Of a stretch of DNA of 64,000 nucleotides, positions 7,276-16,151 are shown piece after piece. The stretch is from an uncultured Alteromonadaceae bacterium (GTDB lineage: Bacteria; Pseudomonadota; Gammaproteobacteria; Enterobacterales; Alteromonadaceae): the NCBI GenBank assembly GCA_947501935.1, contig CANMXU010000009.1:1-64000 (forward strand), written 5' to 3'. The position numbers and the translations under genes are program-made. The notes below the pieces were generated by a model. That model worked only from the letters and a program-made list of their open reading frames with translations. It was not told where the DNA came from and made no database searches. Numbering within the stretch: position 1 is the first letter of the stretch; every line of letters starts with the position of its first letter.

Positions 7276-10203
7276 ATGAACACGAAAACAAGTTTATTTA
7301 AAAAATCACTTATAGCAACCAGCATTGCCACGTGCCTGTTTGCCGGTACATCATTTACCAGTATTGCTGCAGAAAAAGCTGCAGAAGAAAAAGACGTTGA
7401 AGTAATCGAAGTAGTAGGTACCCGTGCTGCTTGGGCAAAGTCCTTGATGACCAAAAAACAATCATCAGTGATTATCGAAAGCATTAATGCCACTGATATT
7501 GGTAAAATGCCTGACGCTAACATTGCCGAATCATTGCAACGTTTAACCGGCGTACAAATTAGCCGAAATAATGGCGATGGCTCAAACATTCAAATTCGCG
7601 GCATGTCGAAAAACTTACTGCTATTAAATAATGAAGTCATGCTCACTGGTAAAGGTCAAAGTGAAGGTGGCATGGGCTCATTTGAAGAGATCCCTGCTGA
7701 ACTTGTTGGCGAAGTAAAAGTTTATAAAGCATCTGCTGCCAATTTAATTGAAGGCGGTATGGGCGGTACTGTAGATATCATCACTCGTAAGCCTTTAAGT
7801 TTAGATGGCTTCACCTTAGCCGGTAGCATAAAAGCAGGCAGTGGTAGCAATACGTTAAGTGAAATAGAACCGAATACGGCTTTGGTGATTGGTAATAATT
7901 GGGACGACAAATTTGGTGCCCTATTATCACTATCTTCAAATGAGCGTTATAAAACCGCTAACTATGCGTTAAACCATCGTCAACCTTATGCAAATGTGCA
8001 AGGTAATGCTCCTTGGCGCATTGATGTTTTAGAACAAGGTGAGCGAGTTGATTACCCTGAAATTTATGCGCCAACGCAAGGCATTGAAGAGAAAACACGA
8101 TTTGGTGCTGCACTTTCGTTGCAATACCGATTCAACGATTCACTCGACTTTAGTTTTGACTGGATGCATAACGAATTACAAACAGCGACAGAAGAAGTAA
8201 AAGCCTTATTTCACATGGACCGCTCAAGTGAAACTATCTTAGAGCCTGGGGTAACACATACAGGCCGAGTCATTGATAATGCTTTATTTACCTTAGGTCG
8301 CCAAGAAAACCAAACGGTAGTACAAGACGCAGCCAATGAAGCAGATAACTATAAGTTTGAAGCTGACTGGATAATCAACGACTCATTTCGCGCCACCTTA
8401 AATGTCAGTTATGGCGAGTCACACGAGTTATCACTAGCCTCGTATGCCGACACTATGTCAACGCAGAACAGTAATATTCCATTTAATGCTGAACAAGCCG
8501 CTGATCCGAGCTTACGTTCACCGTTAAATCCTAATGGCGTTGATACTTTTGACATGTACTGGTCTGATACCGGAGAAGGTTTGCCTAGCATAGGTTTAGT
8601 CGATTTTGACTTAGGCGATCCTAATTATCATTATTTCAAATCAGCATGGGCTGGTGGTGGTGAGCGCGAGTCAGAGTCAACCGCTATCAAGCTTGATTTT
8701 GAATACGAAGTTGATTTTGGCGTTTTGCAAACTGTAACCTTTGGTGTGCGCAGCTCTAGCCGTGATGCGGTTTATCAAGGCTGGCAATACAATGCAGATT
8801 ATACTAGCCGAGGCGCAACTCGTGGCGATGACTATGGCCCATTTTATCGTTATCAAGATGCTGGCATTACCGACCCCGGCTTAGGTTATAGCATTTTAGA
8901 TGTAGTACGTTTTGCTGATGAGCCAAATCGTGTCACCATTTATGATGATTTTTATGGATTATCAGACCAATACGGCCGCTCTATGGACTTAGCCGCTATA
9001 AGTACTGCAGGCATGCGTAATCCGCACCAATGGCTAGCCGATTATACTGGTGCACCGGTTTCGCGCGTAAACGACCCGTTAAATAAATGGTCTGTAGAAC
9101 AAGATGTGCAAGCCGTATATTTAATGGCTGACTTTGTTGCTGATATCGGCGATATGTATTTAACCGCCAATATTGGTGGTCGATATGTACAAACAGATAT
9201 TTTGGTCAATCAACAAACGGCTTTACCTGATACTCCAACACAAGCAAGCCATTCATGGAACGGTGTATTAGACGAATCTGGCTTTGTTGCTAACCCGTAT
9301 AATAATAAGTTTAATGACTTTTTACCGAGCTTTAGCCTTAATCTAGAAGTTACTGAAGACATGTTTATTAAACTTGCTGCCAGTAAAACTATGGCGAGAC
9401 AAAACCTCAACCAAATGGCTGCGGCTTTTAATAAATCTTACTCGCAAGAAACCATTGTTCATGACGATGGCAGTACTGAAGAGCGTCAAAACTTTATTGG
9501 CGGTAGTCGTGGTAATCCAGAGTTAAAACCTGATCGTACTACCGCAGTTGATTTAAGCTACGAGTGGTACTTTGATGACGAAAGTTTAGTTAGCGCCGCC
9601 ATTTTTTATAAAGATATGACCAGCGTAGTAATAAGTTCTACTCAAGAAGAAGAACATTTTAACGGTGATGGCGTAACTACAAGTAAAGCCGTTGTGAATA
9701 CTAACGTCAATTCACCAGGTGGTGAAGTTAAAGGGCTTGAACTTGCCTTACAGCATGTTTTCGACAATGGTTTTGGTTTTAATACCAACTATACCTACTC
9801 TGATGGTAAAGCCGAGGGTGTTTACGATGAAAACCAAGTAACGCAACTTTCATTGCCTGGTTTATCCGAACATAGTGCTAATGCCGGTGTTTTTTATGAC
9901 CAAGATGGCTTAAGAGCAAACCTAAGCTATAACTGGCGTTCAGAGCAAAGAACAGGAATGCAAAGCTACCATGGTGTTAATACCGATATTGCTGCTGTAA
10001 CTCCTACTTATTCCGATGCTTATGGTCAAGTAGATGCTTCAATCGGCTATGAAATTGATGAACATTTCACCATTACCGCAGAAGTAACCAACTTATTCGC
10101 TGAAGATACCAACCAATATTTAGGTACAGATGCAACGGATCAGTTCTGGAATTTCTACGAAGGCGAAGCCCGTTATTTTGTTGGTGTTGCTTTTAAGCTC
10201 TAG
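7276..10203 (+). CDS. TonB-dependent outer-membrane receptor, mannan locus
   Basis: 975 residues. A signal peptide (cleavage near 'TSIAAEK', about residue 32) is followed by a TonB box-like 'EVIEVVGTR', a plug domain ('SINATDIGKMPDANIAESLQ', 'VQISR', 'IQIRGM') and a long beta-barrel ending in 'VGVAFKL'. The plug style (KMPDANIAESLQRLTG) is that of carbohydrate-type receptors of marine gammaproteobacteria. It would import manno-oligosaccharides released by the surface mannanase, using TonB-ExbBD energy. The gene starts 116 nt after the mannanase with AAGGAAG as ribosome site and has no operator of its own, so co-transcription with the mannanase is likely. The substrate is inferred from context only. 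Confidence 0.9.
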   Translation: MNTKTSLFKKSLIATSIATCLFAGTSFTSIAAEKAAEEKDVEVIEVVGTRAAWAKSLMTKKQSSVIIESINATDIGKMPDANIAESLQRLTGVQISRNNGDGSNIQIRGMSKNLLLLNNEVMLTGKGQSEGGMGSFEEIPAELVGEVKVYKASAANLIEGGMGGTVDIITRKPLSLDGFTLAGSIKAGSGSNTLSEIEPNTALVIGNNWDDKFGALLSLSSNERYKTANYALNHRQPYANVQGNAPWRIDVLEQGERVDYPEIYAPTQGIEEKTRFGAALSLQYRFNDSLDFSFDWMHNELQTATEEVKALFHMDRSSETILEPGVTHTGRVIDNALFTLGRQENQTVVQDAANEADNYKFEADWIINDSFRATLNVSYGESHELSLASYADTMSTQNSNIPFNAEQAADPSLRSPLNPNGVDTFDMYWSDTGEGLPSIGLVDFDLGDPNYHYFKSAWAGGGERESESTAIKLDFEYEVDFGVLQTVTFGVRSSSRDAVYQGWQYNADYTSRGATRGDDYGPFYRYQDAGITDPGLGYSILDVVRFADEPNRVTIYDDFYGLSDQYGRSMDLAAISTAGMRNPHQWLADYTGAPVSRVNDPLNKWSVEQDVQAVYLMADFVADIGDMYLTANIGGRYVQTDILVNQQTALPDTPTQASHSWNGVLDESGFVANPYNNKFNDFLPSFSLNLEVTEDMFIKLAASKTMARQNLNQMAAAFNKSYSQETIVHDDGSTEERQNFIGGSRGNPELKPDRTTAVDLSYEWYFDDESLVSAAIFYKDMTSVVISSTQEEEHFNGDGVTTSKAVVNTNVNSPGGEVKGLELALQHVFDNGFGFNTNYTYSDGKAEGVYDENQVTQLSLPGLSEHSANAGVFYDQDGLRANLSYNWRSEQRTGMQSYHGVNTDIAAVTPTYSDAYGQVDASIGYEIDEHFTITAEVTNLFAEDTNQYLGTDATDQFWNFYEGEARYFVGVAFKL

Positions 10204-10254
10204 GGTTTTCAGGCCAGTGGTTAGCACTGTTTGACTGCTGCTAGCAAAAATATC

Positions 10255-10287
10255 AAATGGCTTACTCACTAGTAAGCCATTTTTTTT
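10255..10287 (+). terminator. Rho-independent terminator after the TonB receptor
   Basis: AAATGGCTTACT (10255-10266) pairs perfectly with AGTAAGCCATTT (10271-10282), loop CACT, and continues into a run of eight T. It is a strong terminator and separates the mannanase-receptor transcript from the arylsulfotransferase-like gene. Confidence 0.9.
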
Positions 10288-10308
10288 ACCTTATTTTGAG
10301 ATGACATC

Positions 10309-11904
10309 ATGATGAAAAACCCTAAACCTACATTGATCTCGCGACCACTAATTTTGTTAATCACGTTAGTCTCGTTACTAAGCGCTTGTGGAAGTGATAG
10401 CAAAAAAAAACTTGAAACTGAAGATATTGTACTTGCTAAAAGTACCGAACTAGCTATATCAACCATCACTGATGGCGACTCAGTGTTTATTAAAAAACTC
10501 GCCTTTACCGATTTTGATATTGAATTTATTCAAGCTGTTAGCTATGTGATCAGCCCAAAAACGGCAGCTGTTGCCGCGCCATTAACAGTTACCTATTCAC
10601 AAGAAAAAATAAGCAATGATTATATTGCCAGCAATGCAACATCAACGGTAACCCTACCTGTTTTTGGCCTGTATAGTGACTACGATAATCAAGTCGAAAT
10701 TACAGTCACCTATAGCGACAACAGCCAGTGGCAGCAAAATATAACCATCACCACAGATGCATTTGTTGAAACCAGCGACGGCGATGCCATTTACAATAAT
10801 ATCACCATTAATCAGCTCGCCAATGCCGCCAACAAACCCAGCTTTAGTTATTTTTATTTAAAGAACAAACTCTATTCACCTATGGTATTTGATATTGACG
10901 GCAATATTCGCTGGCTACTGCCAGAAGCATCAGACAGCGATGCCGCTGCCTATTTTGACGGCCAGCAATTTATCACTGGGGATACTCAAGATAATGCTAT
11001 TTATATACAGCAGTTCGACGGCCACCAAGAAAAAGTAATGTTAACTGGCGGGGAATACAGTGCTGGTGTTTTTCATCATAACCTTGAAGCAGGCAAAATC
11101 GGCATGCTGGCTGAGCTTGATGTAACGGTTAATGGCATTATCAAAAAAGAAGCCTATTTAGCTGAAATACTCGCTAATGGCACTGTGGTCAAAACATGGG
11201 ATTTAGGGGAAATATTTAGTGATTACATGACCAACTTCGGCGATGACCCGAGTAACTTTGTTCGATACAGTAAACCTGATGTTGATGGTGATGGCACTGA
11301 TGAAGTAGTTGATTGGTTTCATATGAATAGCGCAATATACGACGCCTCAGACGATAGCCTAATTATTTCTAGCCGCGAAAATTTTGTCGTAAAAATAGAC
11401 TACCAAAGCGGTGCGATAAAATGGCTACTGGGTGATGAAACTAAACACTGGTATCAAAACTACCCTTCCCTACGCGCCCTAGCACCAACATTAAGTATAG
11501 GCAGCGCCCCAATTGGCGCGCATGCGTTATCTATTGCTAACGATGGCAGCTTAATGATATTTAACAATGGCTATCATAGCTTGCATCACCCCAGCGACGA
11601 GTCGGCAGGCATTAATCGAGACCATAGCAGCGCGTCAAAATATGTGATTGCTGATGACGGCCTTAGCTACCAAGAAACATGGAGTTTTGACGAAAATAAA
11701 CTCTCCGATATTTGCTCAAGCATTTATCAGCACAGCAGCGGCGATTACCTAATGTTTTATGCTTCTACAGCAGAGCGAACCCAAGCCCGTGTAGTAGTAC
11801 TTAATGATGATAAAGAAGTATTAGTTGATTTTCACTTACCAACCCAAGGTTGTACTAGTGGTTGGAATGCTGCTCATATTAATCTAGAAAATTTAGTTTT
11901 TTAA
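10309..11904 (+). CDS. Arylsulfotransferase (ASST)-like lipoprotein
   Basis: 531 residues with a lipoprotein signal (LLSACG, cysteine near residue 26). The rest matches the ASST family, periplasmic six-bladed propellers that move sulfate from aryl sulfates to phenols through a histidine intermediate. Visible family features: 'DWFHMNSA' followed by 'LIISSRENFVVKID' and 'IKWLLGD' near residues 343-380, and 'IGAHALSIANDGSLMIF' near 400. These contain the conserved His and Arg positions of the family. Two cysteines near the C-terminus (DICSS, QGCTS) might pair. It lies between the mannan TonB receptor terminator and an unrelated operon; no operator box is upstream. A role in desulfating or sulfating a glycan or phenolic is inference; the family also includes non-sulfotransferase propellers. 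Confidence 0.75.
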   Translation: MMKNPKPTLISRPLILLITLVSLLSACGSDSKKKLETEDIVLAKSTELAISTITDGDSVFIKKLAFTDFDIEFIQAVSYVISPKTAAVAAPLTVTYSQEKISNDYIASNATSTVTLPVFGLYSDYDNQVEITVTYSDNSQWQQNITITTDAFVETSDGDAIYNNITINQLANAANKPSFSYFYLKNKLYSPMVFDIDGNIRWLLPEASDSDAAAYFDGQQFITGDTQDNAIYIQQFDGHQEKVMLTGGEYSAGVFHHNLEAGKIGMLAELDVTVNGIIKKEAYLAEILANGTVVKTWDLGEIFSDYMTNFGDDPSNFVRYSKPDVDGDGTDEVVDWFHMNSAIYDASDDSLIISSRENFVVKIDYQSGAIKWLLGDETKHWYQNYPSLRALAPTLSIGSAPIGAHALSIANDGSLMIFNNGYHSLHHPSDESAGINRDHSSASKYVIADDGLSYQETWSFDENKLSDICSSIYQHSSGDYLMFYASTAERTQARVVVLNDDKEVLVDFHLPTQGCTSGWNAAHINLENLVF

Positions 11905-12035
11905 GCTTTGTTTTAGCAGGGGTTATCAAGGGTAATTAGCACGATAAATCAAAATGCAGCATAAAAGACGTTAACAATATCTAATTATTAACACAATTTT
12001 CAGTCACTTTGTGCTTAGAGAATACATGCCACAGT

Positions 12036-12060
12036 GCAGTTTCTTCTCAACTGAAACTGC
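12036..12060. terminator. Hairpin between convergent genes
   Basis: GCAGTTTC (12036-12043) pairs with GAAACTGC (12053-12060). It lies 130 bp after the ASST-like gene and 32 bp after the stop of the minus-strand lipoprotein gene. T tracts are weak on both sides, so termination strength is uncertain. Confidence 0.4.
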
Positions 12061-12091
12061 ATTTCGTATAAATCCTAACCTTTTAGAATAT

Positions 12092-12547
12092 CTATTTATT
12101 AATAGCTAACTGCATTAATACGCTATAAACATCAGAGTCAAGAGTTAGCTGATAGCCAACAATAGAATTGAGCGTGGCTAAAGGATTAGCCTGAATAATT
12201 TCAATATTTTCACCACGAAGATAATCCTTTATGTTTCTAAAATTACGATTGTTGATCGGTGTCATACAATCTAAAACGTCACACTCATTATAATCATGCA
12301 TAATGATTATAATACGCCCATTATCATTAGTTGCGAACCTCATAACGGCGTTATTAAAAGTTATGTATTGATTTGCTCCTTGCCAAGTATCGCAATGTCG
12401 AGGCAATTCTCCACACCCCAAAGATACCGCATTTATCGCTTTTGTATATTTAGCTTCACTTACGGCTGCATAGCTAATGGCTTGTTTATTAACACAACCA
12501 GCAGTACCAACAAGTAATACCATAATAAACACATAGCTTTTTAACAT
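12092..12547 (-). CDS. Small hypothetical lipoprotein
   Basis: About 151 residues; not recognised. A lipoprotein signal (LVGTAGC) sits near the N-terminus. The ATG at 12547 is preferred over 12556 because AAGGA lies 10 nt before it but only 1 nt before the other. The mature part has five further cysteines in pairs (SLGCGELPRHC, YNECDVLDC), which suggests disulfides in the periplasm or outer membrane. It is the last gene of a three-lipoprotein operon, 4-14 nt after its neighbour. No function can be assigned. Confidence 0.7.
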   Translation of the reverse strand: MLKSYVFIMVLLVGTAGCVNKQAISYAAVSEAKYTKAINAVSLGCGELPRHCDTWQGANQYITFNNAVMRFATNDNGRIIIIMHDYNECDVLDCMTPINNRNFRNIKDYLRGENIEIIQANPLATLNSIVGYQLTLDSDVYSVLMQLAINK

Positions 12548-12560
12548 TTTTAACATTTCC

Positions 12561-13244
12561 TTATTGCTGATAAATAGGCTCTACGATTGCTTTGATTAAA
12601 GGCTTGAATGCTTGAATATTGGTTGCTTGTAATAGGTCTTCAGCTCCCTGAACTACAGATAATCCTAATATTTGAGACTGTTTTTGACCAGTGTTAATAT
12701 TGATATATTCAACATATAATGAGTAAGCCTCAAGGTATTCAAAAGATGTAGTATAATCTTGTGGTACAGTTTGTTTTACACCTCGCCAATAAGCACGCTC
12801 TTGTCTAGTATTAACGGATTCAACAAACACCTTGATTGATAACATTAAATCGACTTCATACAGTTGGGTATAATTCTCTAATAATTCAGATGAGTATTTT
12901 CGAAAAATTTCTTGCTTAATAGTCCCTGTTAGAGGATCAAACATATGACGATATTTGCTTTTCATTCGTTCTTGAACTGTTAAGTATTCTTGGCTAGAAA
13001 CAGAATCAAACGAAGCATCAAATAACTGCTTTAATAACTCGTTTTCAAAAGCTAAAAAAAAATCAGATAAATCAGTAATAACCTTACTTGATTCAATTCC
13101 AGTGAACCCTACTCGTTTTATATTTTTATCGATGAACAAAATGACTGGATTATGTTTGTTAAGCTTTGGTGGCGATAAGGTTGTACAGGCACTCAAAAGA
13201 GTTAGCAATATCACTATAATCGTAGGCCTTATATGTACAATCAT
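12561..13244 (-). CDS. Hypothetical lipoprotein, divergent paralogue of its neighbour
   Basis: 227 residues with a lipobox (LLSACT, cysteine at about residue 20). Its start overlaps the stop of the preceding gene by 4 nt (ATGA), so translation is coupled. The middle section ('YLTVQERMKSKYRHMFDPLT', then 'GTI') lines up with 'YDKVKKEMNGFYDSTTGKI' in the gene upstream, and both are followed by a Phe/Tyr-rich helix and a strand. They therefore look like divergent duplicates. The general plan (lipobox, alpha/beta body) recalls CsgG-like or FlgT-like periplasmic lipoproteins, but no family is firmly recognised. Confidence 0.7.
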   Translation of the reverse strand: MIVHIRPTIIVILLTLLSACTTLSPPKLNKHNPVILFIDKNIKRVGFTGIESSKVITDLSDFFLAFENELLKQLFDASFDSVSSQEYLTVQERMKSKYRHMFDPLTGTIKQEIFRKYSSELLENYTQLYEVDLMLSIKVFVESVNTRQERAYWRGVKQTVPQDYTTSFEYLEAYSLYVEYININTGQKQSQILGLSVVQGAEDLLQATNIQAFKPLIKAIVEPIYQQ

Positions 13245-14059
13245 TCTGACTTTGCTGCTTTAATCAAATCAATTGCTGCGCGGTCAACTGAATTACTGAT
13301 GCTAACGGGGTCTACAAGTAGCTGTTCAAAGGAAAGATATTCAAAATCACTTTTAAATTGCTCTTTAGGTCTAGATTTATGCCGCCCTGTAGGTTTTGGT
13401 GTAATAACCTTTTGCCGTTCTTCTTCACTTAATGGTACTTGAACCAACTTTGCTAATAATTCAATACCTCCATACCTACGATATAAGGTTTCATTATTTT
13501 CATCGACCAATGATAGATAATAGGATAATGCTGGCACTTGCCCTTTTTCTGTAACAAATAAACTTGATACAGCATTGGCTAACATATTGTGATTTTTGCG
13601 ATACGGCTCATGGTGGTTATCCCAAAAAGCTTCATGATATTGAAAATAAGCGGTTTCAATCGAAACGCCTTGATATAAAAAAGCAGTAATACCAAATTTT
13701 TCTTTTAATCTTCTGAATGTTTTTTTCTTTATTTCTAAGACCTTACTCGGCAATATCTTGCCTGTAGTACTATCATAAAAACCATTCATTTCTTTTTTTA
13801 CCTTGTCATATTCAGCTACAACAATATCTCTGTCTATAATTTCAAAATTACCGTATTGCAATTGTTCTTTTAAACGTTCGTCAAACTGTTGTTGAATAAC
13901 ATCTCTACGTTTATCAAATCCCTTAGGTAACTGAAACCACATCAGGCCAATTTTTGAATAATTATTTTTTAGTTCTGCTTCGGAAATTTTTAAGGAAGGG
14001 GGAGTGCTTTTACAGGCGGTTAAAAAAACAATTGAAACTAGCAAAAATAAACGAGACAT
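13241..14059 (-). CDS. Hypothetical lipoprotein, first gene of a three-gene operon
   Basis: 272 residues with a lipobox (VFLTACK, cysteine at about residue 16). An AGGAAG ribosome site precedes the ATG. The sequence has an N-terminal 'KIGLMWFQLPKGF' strand, then 'FEIIDRDIVVAEYDKV' which resembles the strand-helix pattern of CsgG/LPP20-like lipoproteins, and a basic patch near residue 225 (PTGRHKSRPKEQ). It is a relative of the next gene downstream. Function unknown; membership of the CsgG-like class is only a weak guess. Confidence 0.7.
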   Translation of the reverse strand: MSRLFLLVSIVFLTACKSTPPSLKISEAELKNNYSKIGLMWFQLPKGFDKRRDVIQQQFDERLKEQLQYGNFEIIDRDIVVAEYDKVKKEMNGFYDSTTGKILPSKVLEIKKKTFRRLKEKFGITAFLYQGVSIETAYFQYHEAFWDNHHEPYRKNHNMLANAVSSLFVTEKGQVPALSYYLSLVDENNETLYRRYGGIELLAKLVQVPLSEEERQKVITPKPTGRHKSRPKEQFKSDFEYLSFEQLLVDPVSISNSVDRAAIDLIKAAKSE

Positions 14060-14410
14060 TCACACTTCCTGTTGACTGTCATTGAATACGATAGTGCATA
14101 TTAGCAATAAATCATTAAGTTACAAGTTACAAAGTATTAATTCGTTAATCTTCCATATTTGCCGCTAACCAGCGTTCAGCGAATCAGGTTTCAGGAGCTC
14201 TAGCAAGGTCTGTTTTATTACTCGATGAAGACCTTAACTTTCCTATTACGCTAAGGTCAACTGTGCGTATTAACTTGCCTGTTTTGATAAAGTTCTATGA
14301 CTAACGAGTCCCACAAAAAAATAAAAACGTCACTCTGAAACCAGAGTGACGTTTTTTATATAGTAATGAAGCTAGATAATGTGCGAACACCAAAGAGTAG
14401 TCAAGAAGCC
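14060..14410. other. Intergenic stretch of about 350 bp
   Basis: It holds the promoter side of the lipoprotein operon and the terminator of the next mannan operon. A 51-codon open stretch without a start codon at 14149-14301 on the plus strand is not convincing as a gene. No operator box was found here. Confidence 0.6.
14323..14356. terminator. Strong bidirectional terminator of the GH130 operon
   Basis: AAAAACGTCACTCTG (14323-14337) pairs perfectly with CAGAGTGACGTTTTT (14342-14356), loop AAAC. On the minus strand it lies 55 bp after the last gene of the GH130-epimerase-hydrolase operon and ends in T residues. Confidence 0.9.
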
Positions 14411-16147
14411 TTAGCGTTTGCTAATTTTTAACACTACGTCACGCTCTCCAGCTAGGTCGGCAATGTTTGCAACAAGCTGCCCTGAAGATGCCGTAATAGC
14501 GGGTAACTGGGTAGTTTTTCCATTCCAGGTGTCATAAGCAGTTACCTGATATTCACCGGATATTGGGTTACTTTGACTACTGCTAATAGTTACCTGAAAG
14601 TCTTTGCTCTGTTTAGTGATATTTTTTAGCCAGATATATTGGCTGCGACCTTTATGTAAATTGCCTTTATATAAAGCCCTATGCTTAGCGCCAGCATTTA
14701 CTTTTACTTGGCTGTTATTTTCATAAAGCTCATCAGTATCAGTTAACTGACTAATAAAATTAGCCGCATGTTTTAAGTGGAAAAACTTGTTGTGTTCGTC
14801 ATACGCTTCCCACCACCACGTCATTGGTAGTAACGGCGTTTTGTTAAACATTAATACCCATAATTGCTCGTGCAGGGCTAAGGCATAATCGTCGATACGG
14901 TCGTTAACACCGTCCCAGCCAATGGCCGCTTCACCAACTACATAGGCTTTGTTATAACGGTTGGAAAAGGTTTCAACAAATTGCTCCATTTCTTCACTGG
15001 TGCGGCCATATAAATGCGACTGAATAAAGTCGATACCTTCAAGGTCGAACAAGCCGTCAATTTCTTCATGGCTAATACTAGTGGTTTGAATATGCTGGTA
15101 TGGGTCAATATCTGTTAAGTATGCTGACATAACTTTATGCCAGTTGGTTACTGCTTGCTCAGATATGCCTTGGTCTTTTTTATGTACCGCATTGTCTACT
15201 TCATTCCAAAATTCAATCGCGGCAATACGCGTGCTATAACCCCAACGGGCAATAATATAGCGTAAGCGGTCTTGATAGCGCGTTATGGCTTCTGGGTGGG
15301 TAAAAAACTCTTCAGGTGTTTTCGCCGGGCCACCATTTTTCACGTTATAAGGATGGTTTTGCCAATGGTCATTACCCCAATTGTCAAAGTCTTGCGCCCA
15401 TAACGAACCGTGATAATCCATGGTTAGCATTAAATTAACGTTATTTTTTTCCGCCTGCTCAATTAAATAGTCAAAGCGCGCAATCGCTTGTGGGTGCAAA
15501 CCAACACCTGTGTGTGGTTGATAACGACCAAAGTTAGGCTCAGGCCATTCCAGAGGAATATTCCATGGAGCATTCACCCAAGTGCGCACTAAGTTAATTT
15601 GATTTTCTTGCATTTTTTCGAAGAAATATTGGTAGGTATGTTTAGGATCATCACCAATACTTAAGCGTGCTTCCCAAGCAATATTTAACCCGACACCACG
15701 AAAGCGCTCACCGTTGTCAAATACCCAAGAGCCTTGGTTATGGTCTTGATGTAAAAAACCAGCTTGCTCTGACGGCAAAACCTCAAAAGAAAACGGTGCA
15801 GATAAAGTTAGCTTATCCTGAGACTTTATTTGCACCAAATACTGGTAACGTCCTTGTTGCCGCGGAGAGAAATGCAATCCCCAGCTTAGCTGGTTATTTT
15901 GGTTAGACTGAAAAAACATCGGCATAATAATTTTTTCACCCGAAGGTGTAGTGATCAAAGCATCAAGGCTCACTTCAGTACTTCGGTAAGGATTAGCCGC
16001 CGTTAATTTTGGCGTAACAAAACTTGCTTGATATTTCCCGTAAAGTGCTACGGTTTTTTGCGGAGTATTCGCGACAAGGTGCTGCGTATTAAGCGCACAT
16101 GAGCTAACAAAAAAACTTAAAATTAATGTCCAAAATAAATGCTTCAC
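14411..16147 (-). CDS. Clan GH-A glycoside hydrolase lipoprotein with DUF5060-like N-terminus
   Basis: About 578 residues. GTG 16147 is chosen: AAAGGG lies 7 nt upstream and the product starts directly with a lipoprotein signal (MKHLFWTLILSFFVSSC). TTG 16171 would overlap the epimerase gene. An N-terminal beta domain of about 100 residues (DUF5060 style: 'YGKYQASFV', 'GRYQYLVQI') precedes a TIM barrel with 'FRGVGLNIAW', acid/base E316 in 'IEFWNEVD' and nucleophile E406 in 'VVGEAAIGW', then a C-terminal beta domain. Active as a surface or periplasmic glycosidase. In this operon an exo-acting beta-mannosidase or mannobiohydrolase is a fair guess; it is related to GH5 but may belong to an unlisted family. 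Confidence 0.8.
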   Translation of the reverse strand: MKHLFWTLILSFFVSSCALNTQHLVANTPQKTVALYGKYQASFVTPKLTAANPYRSTEVSLDALITTPSGEKIIMPMFFQSNQNNQLSWGLHFSPRQQGRYQYLVQIKSQDKLTLSAPFSFEVLPSEQAGFLHQDHNQGSWVFDNGERFRGVGLNIAWEARLSIGDDPKHTYQYFFEKMQENQINLVRTWVNAPWNIPLEWPEPNFGRYQPHTGVGLHPQAIARFDYLIEQAEKNNVNLMLTMDYHGSLWAQDFDNWGNDHWQNHPYNVKNGGPAKTPEEFFTHPEAITRYQDRLRYIIARWGYSTRIAAIEFWNEVDNAVHKKDQGISEQAVTNWHKVMSAYLTDIDPYQHIQTTSISHEEIDGLFDLEGIDFIQSHLYGRTSEEMEQFVETFSNRYNKAYVVGEAAIGWDGVNDRIDDYALALHEQLWVLMFNKTPLLPMTWWWEAYDEHNKFFHLKHAANFISQLTDTDELYENNSQVKVNAGAKHRALYKGNLHKGRSQYIWLKNITKQSKDFQVTISSSQSNPISGEYQVTAYDTWNGKTTQLPAITASSGQLVANIADLAGERDVVLKISKR

Positions 16148-16151
16148 AACC

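Noticed and set aside
14149-14301. A 51-codon open stretch on the plus strand in an intergenic region
   Set aside because: It has no start codon or ribosome site and no recognisable family. It may be a decayed gene piece but cannot be supported.
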